Positions 35,701 through 41,466 of a stretch of DNA of 64,000 nt are shown here, in pieces. Every line of letters starts with the position of its first letter. Within the stretch, counting starts at the first letter, position 1. Location of the stretch: positions 1-64,000 of the IMG/VR virus record IMGVR_UViG_3300034691_000049; one strand, given 5' to 3'. Source of the DNA: a virus. The position numbers and the translations under genes are program-made. Below the pieces are notes generated by a model. It searched no databases and had not been told where the DNA came from. It saw only the letters and a list, made by a program, of their open reading frames with translations.

Positions 35701-36883
35701 CTCGCGGCCGGCTTCGTACCTGCGCGTGGCTGCTGATAGCAATGATGCAACCTTGGCTGAGGCATATCGCCTGCTGCCGGAGAGCACCAAGAAAGAAATC
35801 AAGAAAGTCTGGAAAGAAGAGGCGATGTACGTCCCTGCTGACCAAATCGACCTGATTTTTGGCTATCGGAAATTTAGCCTGACCAACGCATTCGCTGCGC
35901 TACCGACTGACCGTAACTTGTTCGAAAAGACCCTTGTTGGGATCACTTCGGCCATGTTCGGTGAGAAAGCTGCACTGCGGGTTGGTCAAGCTGAAGACAT
36001 CATCCAGGCGCTGGTCAAAGAGATGAAAGACATCCTCGTTGTGAAGAACGTGCTGACCTTGGCAGGCAACATCATGTCCAACATGACTTTGCTGGCTTGG
36101 GAAGGTGTTCCACTGCAAAAGGCTGTCGCTTCGCACGCAATCGCAATCAAAAGTGCTCTCGATTACCGTAAGGATTCGAAACGCTTGATGCAGTTGCAGC
36201 AATCGGTTGATATCGGTTATTACGCCGACGTTGCCGGTGCTGAAGCTGAAATGGTTGAGTTGCGGGATCGTTTGGCGCGTAACCCGATCAAACCGCTGAT
36301 TGATGCCGGCCTTATGCCGACAATCGTAGAAGACGTTGAAGTTGACGATGATCGTTACACCTACAAGGCTCAACTGGAGCGTAAGGTAGAACGGTTCACT
36401 TCTAAGGTGCCAGCATGGATGCGTACTGTCGGTCGTCAGGTCTACATGACTCACGATACCGCCACGTACAAATTCTTGAGCCAATCTACTCAATTGTCTG
36501 ACTTGGTTGCACGTTATGCGCTCTTTGAGCACGCAACTACTCGCAAGAAAGATCCTTTGAGCAAAGCTGACGCATTGCGTCTGGCTGAGGACAGTTTCGT
36601 AAACTACGACCTGCCTTCGCACCGTACCCTGCAATATCTGAACGATATGGGTATTGTGATGTTCACCAAGTATTACTTGCGAATCCAGAAGGTGATTATG
36701 CGCTTGGTGCGGGAACGCCCAGCACGCGGGCTGATCTTGGCCACACTGGAACATTTCATCTCTGGTTTGCAGTCTGTGATGGATTCTAGCTGGGTTGACA
36801 AGATCGGTAACAATCCACTGCAAGACAGCGCACTTGGTTACCTGGGTTCGTTGAAGGAGTTGCCTGCAATCAAACTTTTGTAA
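26735..36883 (+). CDS. giant virion-encapsidated RNA polymerase, vRNAP (N4 gp50-like)
   Basis: 3382 aa, near the 3500 of N4. Packaged in the capsid and injected, it transcribes early genes. Single-subunit RNAP motifs in the middle third: xxxGR with Arg1228 (FFGRSVW), motif A with Asp1373 (GEVDGVTNGP), motif B Arg1463/Lys1467 (RNIIKKPLTALMFG), motif C His1737-Asp1738 (VHDAHG). Their spacing is close to N4 mini-vRNAP. A HELVH zinc-peptidase-like motif lies at 2083-2087. Residues 770-840 are a Pro/Ala-rich linker. The C-terminal ~1200 residues are probably for encapsidation and ejection. A terminator-like hairpin lies in codons 23-30. Confidence 0.95.
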   Translation: MANGDENNGFDQLFPAGLPAAKTGGFRPLFDLSAKADQVAAASVEKKQALVNKLGYDVEDTVGAAINFGASFVSGASRLAGNLTTLPIDAISGLAQGSVPEEQVQAYNRLQTGQASDADRALLDQTAPLDDGVPQTYLQRLQGTQGLQEVAQNVDDFFNIDSIVDQTNRERLSRDLKENTGDGVNRLRYAAEAFKIGHYKDALTEGFGGLDSTLSEALKTAASSPVATAEYVVENIPQLLAAAYSAPVMAASNAGYGYDAYREGVRQYFDQNNGQLPNANERAKMGLFAASAALAEQVGDASMLRGFRAAGTGTSSKAMAAAAGIVGAMTREGVTEGYQTYAESKAKLEDASLEEIVEGATIGALVGGNFHGAVELGHLGGPKQDPAARAASTEAFTNAVESGDVSSLADATSPTYNPVRAVEALHQLNLTPGADVDANLAKADEIQQNVTADVSSIQARLDNTSPEAVARIGAIVDQLEAAGADQAQIAEMRDIHEAVSSYTPAQRKADQARLTELESQLGQIYSASERLRVDSSPEQAEVEAIATQAQTGDTQAADRLLTLTMINPDSVDTQIAESLAQSEALSEPQRTAMRLFSEAQVATNALKGLTGVRSDIATGGDGFKGISQYRNAIRMALANGNEDAARSQVDGIRAFADSRVSKLNAITTAFKQVKGTDNSINIVRNEQGEWGPTDLKGSALKKAGGLVVDARSFKLRDGVAAEADALTKTAAAMEALVNAAPSPVSAPVVQPTAAVQGEVTPATPEVAATPTVDPAPVAPVADKAPTSAVTEEAAVTPEEAPKAAESAPANVGQLTVIGERTGAAVTADNYRSVNLVSELFEQQAGNETDASVRPLVAVKDFASAIRAGEVQAKDFIDQKGDLTGPQTQALNAFFNFAQFSAQAIRNQFKVTESRAKRPDFFYRDMAQFLQNADGQIDENVATAVSFGMFSWANENATQLRNSDEAINAILLNELDSEISSAAYKELSLIGTRESVVASQLGGRIVQAMGLRVTQQGTAAELSKLEASIGTRAIAAMEKLGIVERVQLSDVKLQALMDSNEKGDPRVKHTFVRVKSEEVNGKREASPITKRIRERNVGSQSVVNKLMSVQAAGIEPSYTPIKFDQAFAKRTGQEVPKGLATILNKEGAKPHVVRQNMWHVWGKLSKQALYEMGGVVSTTDNPTHVENLDSRRAKNDGLIQQVDNLDTFINAMSADPSTNGLEQEMFFGRSVWKPQRVGLTANVVNPQTSKIHRHMLAMKSWNASIDLADAASMNNFKLRVLEAFGKKTEATNTPVVLAGYDAVVSNPAIQAGVDALVDVLRDTGETNENAIVAAVKAGGENFHSFDALVALAEQRIAEQDGKPAFETSMMGEVDGVTNGPMLSLLMLGAKGFETMNQGGFFQLDSPFTQFNDFHGVDGNLDLYESNIAGALNRLQGRNVNMLQAMQTITGQLQTAEGNVTSKGRNIIKKPLTALMFGSNPKTAVEGMADGFVEAIYSRIEDAAAKRDDAAITELFTAVNTLLRSPKAALDAKMGYARALETKLNDQQKAALKKSFYELLGKPTEDALADNYATFIARRNVINQTAQLSFDLFNAVRDGVTEFVEQSSPEVARNNSGEAIRTLTKEQLAQVQELMGDMAPILQTAMSQAAKQREAGMYMAKSQRKLDSSLPYEQEVAFGELVNTIAPDGQMQGIGSSRVSSSRTEDIDPGVMPFITSIHSSDSNISHTAIGDNDVLNVHDAHGVGLNDIATAGQRLNKATFDTLLNYSSPTAMANMLDEVLAGVSKVMQNPELAALIQPKLREKMIQRTEKKRGGIAEQLTAIRETAKQADTDKLKMMAELKAIGQYATEGGSYLVNDADREAASKKLGEVGSSFNEAAESVAEMLDVAAAVDPAVYQPGQTAVLSNTSVTTLAPATSLNTLASLEQTEAVAKVIDSMVSGNRTLADAVQVLPEHQAAEVINAVNGASEAKLSVWGQLGSPVVQSDVNLVELLEGNNLTAHNLIDSMVAYVQDPFQRTVLQMAKKGIPANLPVNYVTSETGPEGAFGEGVDKSRGWYAQRNNTEALFVKSPEFVESGITPEMLTHELVHAALANLVDAHEGKNTAVGRAVADLEAIRTKAAEFIDNNGALSAQFRNATANVHELLAWGLTNKAFQRDVLSQIQVEQKNAGLLSGLRKFINSLTTMLFGTNKVSENNGMANLVANAAGLFQEAAAVRDSRSASTHKYEDAVDHINAMTAEQVFDALASVSGTQTDPRHTEYLKNLLNETVDPIYGPYGAFKEQAAANRAFTPMDVFLKAVQTGKLPFSSEATTNAFILSQQEAFVLESVQATVAFAMDQKETLFARQGLENLFKEARATLKPANFHKGVWATASQNEKDIAQAKFDFIFRPQAAITSKNAYLSRFAALGLASAEVRNVMAFSTANLDVPLKSLPWASRLTEIFRRIMTRLSSLATKTTPGQAGNQALSALVEQMVDIEAKRKARFGQDKLGSLDQIETVLSAAGEKVREKADAFGQSKFFRQSRIPGVPFVGAAISTVAGDRLDAVLDRITVTRDHYFKTRQGLMIGIVSEWRGVYDSRRLAAELFKGAKAIEQERKAVIENTASAVNGAFVNQGQDLTQDQRDALTKVFLRTNAQAIAAVKGVSGLRDLMEDPAQMAAYRADLEAQVKAITGNSQYMISQAKDLAHHKVIGGATSANLMLSTGNIAAMYGTKKAGQDAHLVAGLTPLLEQLVGVYGLQYSGDVDVNNAKQVLRTEMNRQDGGNGVEYMLKLHTGLQEKARKDLFAGTEALQQTGYVAEIHDNKIEVLLVSQADVAAHLRAGYEVGTRLQMDPNVKALQGGSRVLMTRRGSGQNALLTGALSFTGMNSKGSSPITEALNMMQGTQTTSAAVRQQIAAAKAGAITDLFNRGPNYDPRNAQSGHMAPTLAPDGRIADYRHLMVEHNRDVLLDRDNSMDQVMGVMAGQITDKVSSASQNADVVRSMYDQYRADYTSRPASYLRVAADSNDATLAEAYRLLPESTKKEIKKVWKEEAMYVPADQIDLIFGYRKFSLTNAFAALPTDRNLFEKTLVGITSAMFGEKAALRVGQAEDIIQALVKEMKDILVVKNVLTLAGNIMSNMTLLAWEGVPLQKAVASHAIAIKSALDYRKDSKRLMQLQQSVDIGYYADVAGAEAEMVELRDRLARNPIKPLIDAGLMPTIVEDVEVDDDRYTYKAQLERKVERFTSKVPAWMRTVGRQVYMTHDTATYKFLSQSTQLSDLVARYALFEHATTRKKDPLSKADALRLAEDSFVNYDLPSHRTLQYLNDMGIVMFTKYYLRIQKVIMRLVRERPARGLILATLEHFISGLQSVMDSSWVDKIGNNPLQDSALGYLGSLKELPAIKLL
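26803..26824 (+). terminator. intragenic terminator-like hairpin at the start of vRNAP
   Basis: AGGGGGC-TTCC-GCCCCCT followed by T4, preceded by an A5 tract, at codons 23-30 of the vRNAP gene. It has all the parts of an intrinsic terminator inside the reading frame. It could limit vRNAP synthesis to the few copies needed per virion. Confidence 0.6.
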
Positions 36884-36888
36884 ATAGA

Positions 36889-36962
36889 TGGAACGCGGGG
36901 GGAGACGAACCCCCGTTCTCTCGCTTGTTAGCAAGGTGTCCTACCATTAGACGACGCATCCC
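36889..36962 (-). tRNA. tRNA-like gene with irregular anticodon arm
   Basis: Minus-strand cloverleaf-like sequence. The acceptor pairs 7-8 bp (GGGATGCG with CGCGTTCC). The D arm is normal (GTCT-AATGGTA-GGAC). The T arm is GGGGG-TTCGTCT-CCCCC, with an unusual T at position 58. By standard numbering the anticodon loop would be CTAACAA (anticodon AAC, Val), but the stem is then mismatched; a good stem (CTTGC/GCGAG) leaves only a 6-nt loop. CCA is not encoded. It may be decayed or specialised. Five bases after the vRNAP stop, convergent with it. Confidence 0.5.
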
Positions 36963-36970
36963 ATAACTGA

Positions 36971-37041
36971 TGGAGGTGGCAGGAATCGAACCTGCGTCAA
37001 ACGCTTAGAAGGCGCCTGCTCTACCATTGAGCTACACCCCC
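36971..37041 (-). tRNA. tRNA-Arg (TCT)
   Basis: Complete 71-nt cloverleaf: acceptor GGGGGTG/CACCTCC with A73, D arm GCTC-AATGGTA-GAGC, anticodon stem GGCGC/GCGTT with loop CTTCTAA (anticodon TCT, reads AGA/AGG), variable TGAC, T arm GCAGG-TTCGATT-CCTGC. CCA is not encoded. It would supplement a codon rare in GC-rich hosts. Confidence 0.92.
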
Positions 37042-37043
37042 AC

Positions 37044-37071
37044 AAAAAACCCCCTACTTTGGGGGTTTTTT
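37044..37071. terminator. bidirectional terminator
   Basis: AAAAAACCCCC-TACTTT-GGGGGTTTTTT. It works in both directions, between the minus-strand small genes and the tRNAs, and overlaps the last codons of the 37054-37263 gene. Confidence 0.85.
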
Positions 37072-37263
37072 ATTGCATGACTGCCAGAACTCTTTGATTC
37101 CGGCCCAAACCAGCACACCAATGAAGAAGATCACGCATAAGACGGCTAACAAGAAGCCAATGATCTTAATTGCGTAACCAAACACAATGAATGACGTGAT
37201 TAGGGCAAGCAGCGCGCCAATGCTGAAGCAAATCTTCAACAGGCGCAGACCTGCCCGGATCAA
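37054..37263 (-). CDS. small two-helix membrane protein, 69 aa
   Basis: Two membrane segments (residues about 9-28 and 32-55: ICFSIGALLALITSFIVFGY and IGFLLAVLCVIFFIGVLVWA) and a basic tail (CNKKPPK). Small size and topology resemble an antiholin, holin or superinfection protein, but no family is recognised. It overlaps the upstream gene by four bases, and its last codons form part of the terminator. Confidence 0.65.
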   Translation of the reverse strand: MIRAGLRLLKICFSIGALLALITSFIVFGYAIKIIGFLLAVLCVIFFIGVLVWAGIKEFWQSCNKKPPK

Positions 37264-37598
37264 TGCTTAGTCGGGCCAATTACAACAACCCGGCCAATAG
37301 CCGCACCATTGATGTACATGATGCCATCGTCGCTGATGGTGAAGCCCTGGGGCAGTTTAGAGCCAGATTTCTTTCCCGGTTCAGCTTTTTCAGGCTCAGC
37401 AGGGGTTTCGGCAGGTTCGGTGTTATACCTGCCGGACGGCACATCGCTCTTGACGCTACTGAACAGCTCAGCGGCGGCAACAGCCAATGTCTTCGATTCA
37501 TTGTGCTGGTTGATGTCGTAGAGGTCTTTTGCTGCACTCGCGAGCAAACTGGCTGCTTGTGCCGCTGCAAGCAGATCACGGTTACATTGTTCACACAT
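37260..37598 (-). CDS. hypothetical protein, 112 aa
   Basis: Start ATG 37596-37598 with AAGGA eight bases upstream. N-terminal CEQC pair, then an Ala-rich helix, a Pro/Glu/Lys-rich linker (TEPAETPAEPEKAEPGKKSG) and a short C-terminal beta segment (FTISDDGIMYINGAAIGRVV). No function assigned. Its leader holds a strong inverted repeat (37620-37697). Confidence 0.65.
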   Translation of the reverse strand: MCEQCNRDLLAAAQAASLLASAAKDLYDINQHNESKTLAVAAAELFSSVKSDVPSGRYNTEPAETPAEPEKAEPGKKSGSKLPQGFTISDDGIMYINGAAIGRVVVIGPTKH

Positions 37599-37619
37599 AA
37601 TGCATTCCTTCTGTTGGTG

Positions 37620-37697
37620 GGTGTTCTGGAAGTACATCTACCGCGGCTTCCCATGGCAACACTCACTACTGAGTGGCAGATGTACCACCAGAACACC
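37620..37697 (-). repeat. long imperfect inverted repeat in the leader of the 112-aa gene
   Basis: Two 20-nt arms (37620-37639 and 37678-37697) pair at 18 of 20 positions; inside is a second perfect hairpin CACTCA-CTAC-TGAGTG (37660-37675). It lies about ten bases upstream of the AAGGA ribosome site of the 37260-37598 gene. A structured leader controlling that gene or a small RNA are both possible. Confidence 0.65.
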
Positions 37698-38571
37698 ATC
37701 TAAGTGCAAACCTCTCTTACGAGTCAGCTTGCGGAGATAATGTTCCGGGCGAGTAACCATCTCACAACTTTATAGGTTATTAGCCACAAACTTGCTTGTT
37801 CGTGTACAACTGACTTCGGCTGAAGTTATGTTGAGATTTAAATTCATTATTCCCCTGCCCGTCAGGTCAGAGGTACGCTAATACGGCTAACTTGCACGCT
37901 CGCGTAACCACATTTCTGTTTTTACCAAATTCAGCACTTACTCGTACTGTTAGGTACAGCGGCGGATCTTTTTAATACCCTAGGGGGTATTGGGGAACAC
38001 ACCGGCGTAACAGACCACTTCCAGTTACAAATGGTCGTTATCCCTCCCGGTATGCTCCCCAATACCACCGTAAACGGCGATATTGGGTTCGATCTTATGT
38101 TCGAACAGACATACCGACTCTATGCTCGTCGGGTCAGCAGCCCCTGCCCGGGACAAGGGTTCAAATGAGATTGGTGATGTCGGTAGTCACGGTCGGTCAT
38201 CACAAGCGCGTGAACGCTCAGCTTTACCTTCAATCTCAACCTGGGTGGCAGCATGATCGGTGCTACACCTGATCAGCTTCAGCTCTCATCCCACAGTTAG
38301 GATGACTTTCGCACAGCGCTATGAGGCTGATGCCTTGCTGCCAAATTAGGTGGCACTTCAGCTTTGTTTCTGTACCTGCCGTCGCGACGGCGTTTCTGAT
38401 GTCCAGAAGAAGTGCCATAAATTTCGGCTCGTTGTTTTCCAAACAGTTTTCGCGGTAACAAACGTCGTTCTGTTCGCCAACTTCAGTTGGTTTTGCTGTT
38501 CAGTACCGATCACAGCATTATCCGATCTGTATTTACAGGAGCACGAATGACACAGGCCCCTCCTGCCTTTT
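37698..38571. ncRNA. 870-bp non-coding region dense in nested inverted repeats; possible structured RNA(s) or origin
   Basis: No reading frame with a ribosome site is convincing. Inverted repeats: an 11-bp outer stem 37986-37996/38056-38066 enclosing ACCGG/CCGGT and GACCA/TGGTC; an alternative stem AATACCC/GGGTATT (37974-37991) sharing bases with the outer stem; GAGATTG/CAATCTC (38167/38231); TGATC-GGTG-CTA-CACC-t-GATCA (38254-38275); GGCACTTC/GAAGTGCC (38352/38409) around the palindrome GCCGTCGCGACGGC (38378-38391). Such density suggests RNA structure or a replication origin. It lies in the minus transcription unit between replication genes and 37260-37598. Confidence 0.5.
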
Positions 38572-39042
38572 TTATACCGGTATATGGTCCGGGGTCGCAT
38601 TAACACCGATCTCGGGAGGCCGAGACGATGTTGCTACGATCTTGCTTCGCATTTCACGGCCACGGGCTGAGCCCTTATCCCATTCCATGCGATTGAAGTC
38701 GTCACCTTCAGGGAAGGCATTGACCAGTTGTTCTGGGTCCGGGACAGTCAGTGCCTGTTCCAAACCAAGGTTGTAAGCTGCCGTCGTGACCGACGGTACT
38801 GGGTCCGGCGAAGTGCCAGTCAGTTCGTACTGGGTCATGTACCCCACATAGGAGACATTGATCAGCACAGCCGCTTCGCCTAATTTGCGCTGCTCTTTCG
38901 CAGCATTCAAGATCGGGATCGACAGACTGCGCTTGTCAGACCAGACGTATGCACTGGCCGGCATGTAACTACCGACCTGTGCGACTGACCATACCGCAAG
39001 AAACCAGTGACGCTTGATGCTGCTGGGGTCTGCCTTGGCCAT
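38572..39042 (-). CDS. hypothetical protein, 156 aa, end of the replication block
   Basis: Not recognised. No membrane segment; Pro/Ser-rich C-terminal 30 residues (TSSRPPEIGVNATPDHIPV) look disordered. Contains SYVGYMTQYELTG and LNAAKEQRKLGEAAVLINVS segments. The ATG has AGAGG six bases before it. Last gene before the structured non-coding region. Confidence 0.7.
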   Translation of the reverse strand: MAKADPSSIKRHWFLAVWSVAQVGSYMPASAYVWSDKRSLSIPILNAAKEQRKLGEAAVLINVSYVGYMTQYELTGTSPDPVPSVTTAAYNLGLEQALTVPDPEQLVNAFPEGDDFNRMEWDKGSARGREMRSKIVATSSRPPEIGVNATPDHIPV

Positions 39043-39085
39043 GTTCTACCTCTGGTTTGCCCTGGTTGCCCAGGGCGTTGCCTGA

Positions 39086-39463
39086 TCAGTCGAACAGGTT
39101 GTCGTCTTCGCCAGCGGCAGCAGGGACTTCAGCCAGGGCTTCAGTCGTGGTAGTCACAGGGACTTCCGCCGCTGCTTCGGCAACCTGCGCAGCTTCGCTT
39201 ACAGCCCCGGCTGGTGCAGTGTCCGGGACTTCGGCAAGCGGTGCAGAGGTGGTCACGGTTTCGGTCGCGTCGGATTTCGACTTTGGGGCAACCGGCGCTT
39301 CCGGCTTCGGGTCGGTGTCCAGGGTGCAGATCAGCTCTTTGGTGCCGCGCTTGAAGCTGAAATCGACGGAAGCTTTGCCCGGTTCGAAGGCAGTCATGCC
39401 TTTATTGCGCAGGTCGTTGATCAGGGCAGTTTCGAGGTCAGCGTGGGTCAGAATCAGTTGCAT
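39086..39463 (-). CDS. acidic-tailed replication-block protein sharing the SSB C-terminal tip
   Basis: 125 aa. Residues 1-50 form a small alpha/beta domain (LILTHADLETALINDLRNKG ... KELICTLDT). Residues 52-118 are a disordered Ala/Pro/Glu/Val linker. The last six residues, DDNLFD, resemble the end of the SSB at 40620-41405 (VDSLFD). A shared acidic-hydrophobic tail suggests docking to the same partner, such as polymerase or helicase. It overlaps the RuvC-like gene by ten bases. Confidence 0.65.
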   Translation of the reverse strand: MQLILTHADLETALINDLRNKGMTAFEPGKASVDFSFKRGTKELICTLDTDPKPEAPVAPKSKSDATETVTTSAPLAEVPDTAPAGAVSEAAQVAEAAAEVPVTTTTEALAEVPAAAGEDDNLFD

Positions 39464-40023
39464 AATGCGGTTCCTTTATGGAATTGAATGAGTTGTTTGT
39501 ACTGGTCTGTGAGCAGACCCGCATAAATCGCGCCGATGGCGTCAGCCATGTGTTCGGCGTCACCGAGCAGGATTTCTCCTTTCGGTTTCCGGGGCCAGGG
39601 GGCTTCCGGGTGTTTTGCCACAGCCCAAGCGATCATTTGCTTTTTGGTTGCCGTTCGGCTGCCAACAGTCGCAAGTTTGACCTCATTGGGCGTTACTTCA
39701 AAAAATTGTGATTTGGCGCGTAGACCGCCCAAAACCCCAATGCAGATGCCAGAACAGAGCGAGGCGCGGGCGCTTTGACTACCTTGCGGAATCTCGGCGA
39801 AGTTTAAGCTCGCTGCCATGAAAGGAGCCACGCCCTCATATAACTGGTTTGCCGTGCGCAGATCTTGTGAATTCTGCCGCACCTGCTTTCCTTCGAGCGA
39901 TTCAGACCGCACAACCCGGAGAGTCTTGATGGTCACGATACCTGTGTCGGTATCTATCATACCGCCAGCTATGCCCCAATTCCGTGAGGAAGGGTCATGG
40001 CCGGCGACAGATAACCGAGCCAT
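39454..40023 (-). CDS. RuvC-like Holliday-junction resolvase
   Basis: 189 aa, RNase-H-fold nuclease. The first acidic residue is in GHDPSSRNWGIAGG (residues 8-21), the second in FAEIPQGSQSARA (Glu near 78), and a C-terminal acidic pair in GDAEHMADAIGAIYAG (near 150-165). TPNEVKLATVGSRTATKKQM matches the segment before the last motif in phage RuvC-like proteins. Probably resolves branched replication intermediates before packaging. Starts in a TAATG overlap with the previous gene. Confidence 0.8.
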   Translation of the reverse strand: MARLSVAGHDPSSRNWGIAGGMIDTDTGIVTIKTLRVVRSESLEGKQVRQNSQDLRTANQLYEGVAPFMAASLNFAEIPQGSQSARASLCSGICIGVLGGLRAKSQFFEVTPNEVKLATVGSRTATKKQMIAWAVAKHPEAPWPRKPKGEILLGDAEHMADAIGAIYAGLLTDQYKQLIQFHKGTALCN

Positions 40024-40574
40024 TACACACCAGCGCGAGCAAGGCGGCGTTGGAGCACTTCGACGTAGGACTTCATCAGCCCGTGTTGTTCGCGAAGGTC
40101 AGCAACCTCGTCATCTGACAGATTCAAGCTGGAAAGTTCGCCGCCGTCCAGTTTTGCTAGGAATTCAGACAAACCCATCAGACGAGCGGCAACCTGGAAC
40201 ATCTCGGTGATAACGCGCTGCACATGGTCAGGAAGTTCGCGCTGTTCCTGAGTCAGTGGGCGATTACCCCGGTGGATGTCCTCAGCCAGCATGAAGCCGG
40301 CCAGCGGCCACAGTTGGTCACGTGCATCGCGCATTGCCAGTTGTTTGCCCAGTGCTTCGTCGTAATTCTCCGGGCATACACTGCCCAGGTTCTTACCGAC
40401 GACGGTGAGGCCGTTGTGCAAGGTCAGGATGCAAAGCAGGATCGAAGGTTCGATCTTGATCAGCTCCGTGGACTTGATCATGGCGTCCAAAGCAGCCGGT
40501 GTAACACGCGGGGCATTGGTGAGGCCTTTGGCTTGAATCTGGGACTCAAGCGCTTGTTCGGCGGGTGAAGACAT
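40023..40574 (-). CDS. phage gp49_66-like domain protein, 183 aa
   Basis: Contains the pattern of the small Phage_gp49_66 domain: a strand pair with NG (LLCILTLHNGLTVVGKNLGS), then CPENYDEALGKQLAMRDARD and a WPLAGFMLAED helix. Flanks: N-terminal helix and a C-terminal helix-rich extension (DEVADLREQHGLMKSYVEVL). The domain is common in phages, function unknown. Located between SSB and RuvC-like genes. Confidence 0.65.
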   Translation of the reverse strand: MSSPAEQALESQIQAKGLTNAPRVTPAALDAMIKSTELIKIEPSILLCILTLHNGLTVVGKNLGSVCPENYDEALGKQLAMRDARDQLWPLAGFMLAEDIHRGNRPLTQEQRELPDHVQRVITEMFQVAARLMGLSEFLAKLDGGELSSLNLSDDEVADLREQHGLMKSYVEVLQRRLARAGV

Positions 40575-40619
40575 GGACAGCTCCTGAAATGGGGCCGGTT
40601 ACCCGACCCAGGGTGGTGT

Positions 40620-41405
40620 TCAGTCGAACAACGAATCAACTTCGGCGCCGGACGCGTCAGTTGGGGTGCCAGCAGGACCGGCGCCGCCAGCTTCAGGCAC
40701 GAGGCCTTCTTTCTTGACTTTGTCGATCACTTTGCCTTTGTTGGCTTCGACCCACTTGTCGTAGAAGTCGGCCGTCGGCGCGGCGCCGGACTGTTTGGCC
40801 TGGCGCAGTTCAGCGATGGTGCACTTGTTGTCGGCGAAGAAGATCTTGCCGATTTCGTTGCTGAAGCGGGTGATCGGGGCACCGGTTGCATCGCAGACCG
40901 GTACATAGTCGTTGCCGACTTTCTTCGTCTTGTTCTCTTCGACCTTCAGCAGGCCCAGGATGAACTGTTTACCGATCAGCTCGACCGCCATTGGCACTTC
41001 AGTCGGCACGTCGGTTTTGGTATCGAAGTTGCGCAACTTGACGATTTTGGTCTCGAAGTTCAGCGCGTTCAGTTCTTTCTTGGCGCAGAACATCGAGATG
41101 GCGTTCATGTTGTTGAAGCCGGGCAGGTAGGACTTCTTGCCGTCACGTTCGTAGTACGGCTTGTTGCCCTTGGCATCGCCGGAGGTGACCCACTCGGTGA
41201 ACTTGTGTTTACGTCCGTCGGCACCCTGGACTTCCAGAGTCATGGAACCGGCGCCGCCTTTGGACTTACCGGCGAAGGCCGACAGGATGGTCACCAGATA
41301 CGCATCGGTTTCCCAGGTGAAACTGCCGCCGAGGCGGTCACTGTCGGTTTCGATTTGTTCGTTGGTGGTGTTAGCGGTGTTGGCAAAAGGGTTGAGACTG
41401 CTCAT
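40620..41405 (-). CDS. single-stranded DNA-binding protein (N4 gp45-like)
   Basis: 261 aa, near N4 SSB in length. OB-like body (GSFTWETDAYLVTILSAFAG ... GSMTLEVQGADGRKHKF ... LPMAVELIG type strands), then a Gly/Pro linker and acidic-hydrophobic end EVDSLFD. N4 SSB is needed for replication and recombination, and activates host RNA polymerase at late promoters; its C-terminus is important for that. Good ribosome site (GGAGC). A GC hairpin with a 3-nt loop lies upstream (41450-41464). Confidence 0.85.
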   Translation of the reverse strand: MSSLNPFANTANTTNEQIETDSDRLGGSFTWETDAYLVTILSAFAGKSKGGAGSMTLEVQGADGRKHKFTEWVTSGDAKGNKPYYERDGKKSYLPGFNNMNAISMFCAKKELNALNFETKIVKLRNFDTKTDVPTEVPMAVELIGKQFILGLLKVEENKTKKVGNDYVPVCDATGAPITRFSNEIGKIFFADNKCTIAELRQAKQSGAAPTADFYDKWVEANKGKVIDKVKKEGLVPEAGGAGPAGTPTDASGAEVDSLFD

Positions 41406-41449
41406 CGTGTTGCTCCAAATTTAAGGGAAGGTGAATGAATATCGCAATA

Positions 41450-41464
41450 GCCCCCGGAGGGGGC
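41450..41464 (-). repeat. GC hairpin with 3-nt loop before SSB gene
   Basis: GCCCCC-GGA-GGGGGC, perfect 6-bp stem and 3-nt loop, in the short gap between the RecA-fold ATPase stop and the SSB start. The same loop (GGA) is found at 42210-42224 and 46333-46347. Confidence 0.55.
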
Positions 41465-41466
41465 CA

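Noticed and set aside
38358-38606. 82-aa minus-strand frame in the structured region
   Set aside because: Overlaps several inverted repeats and the end of a real gene, with no fitting start signal.
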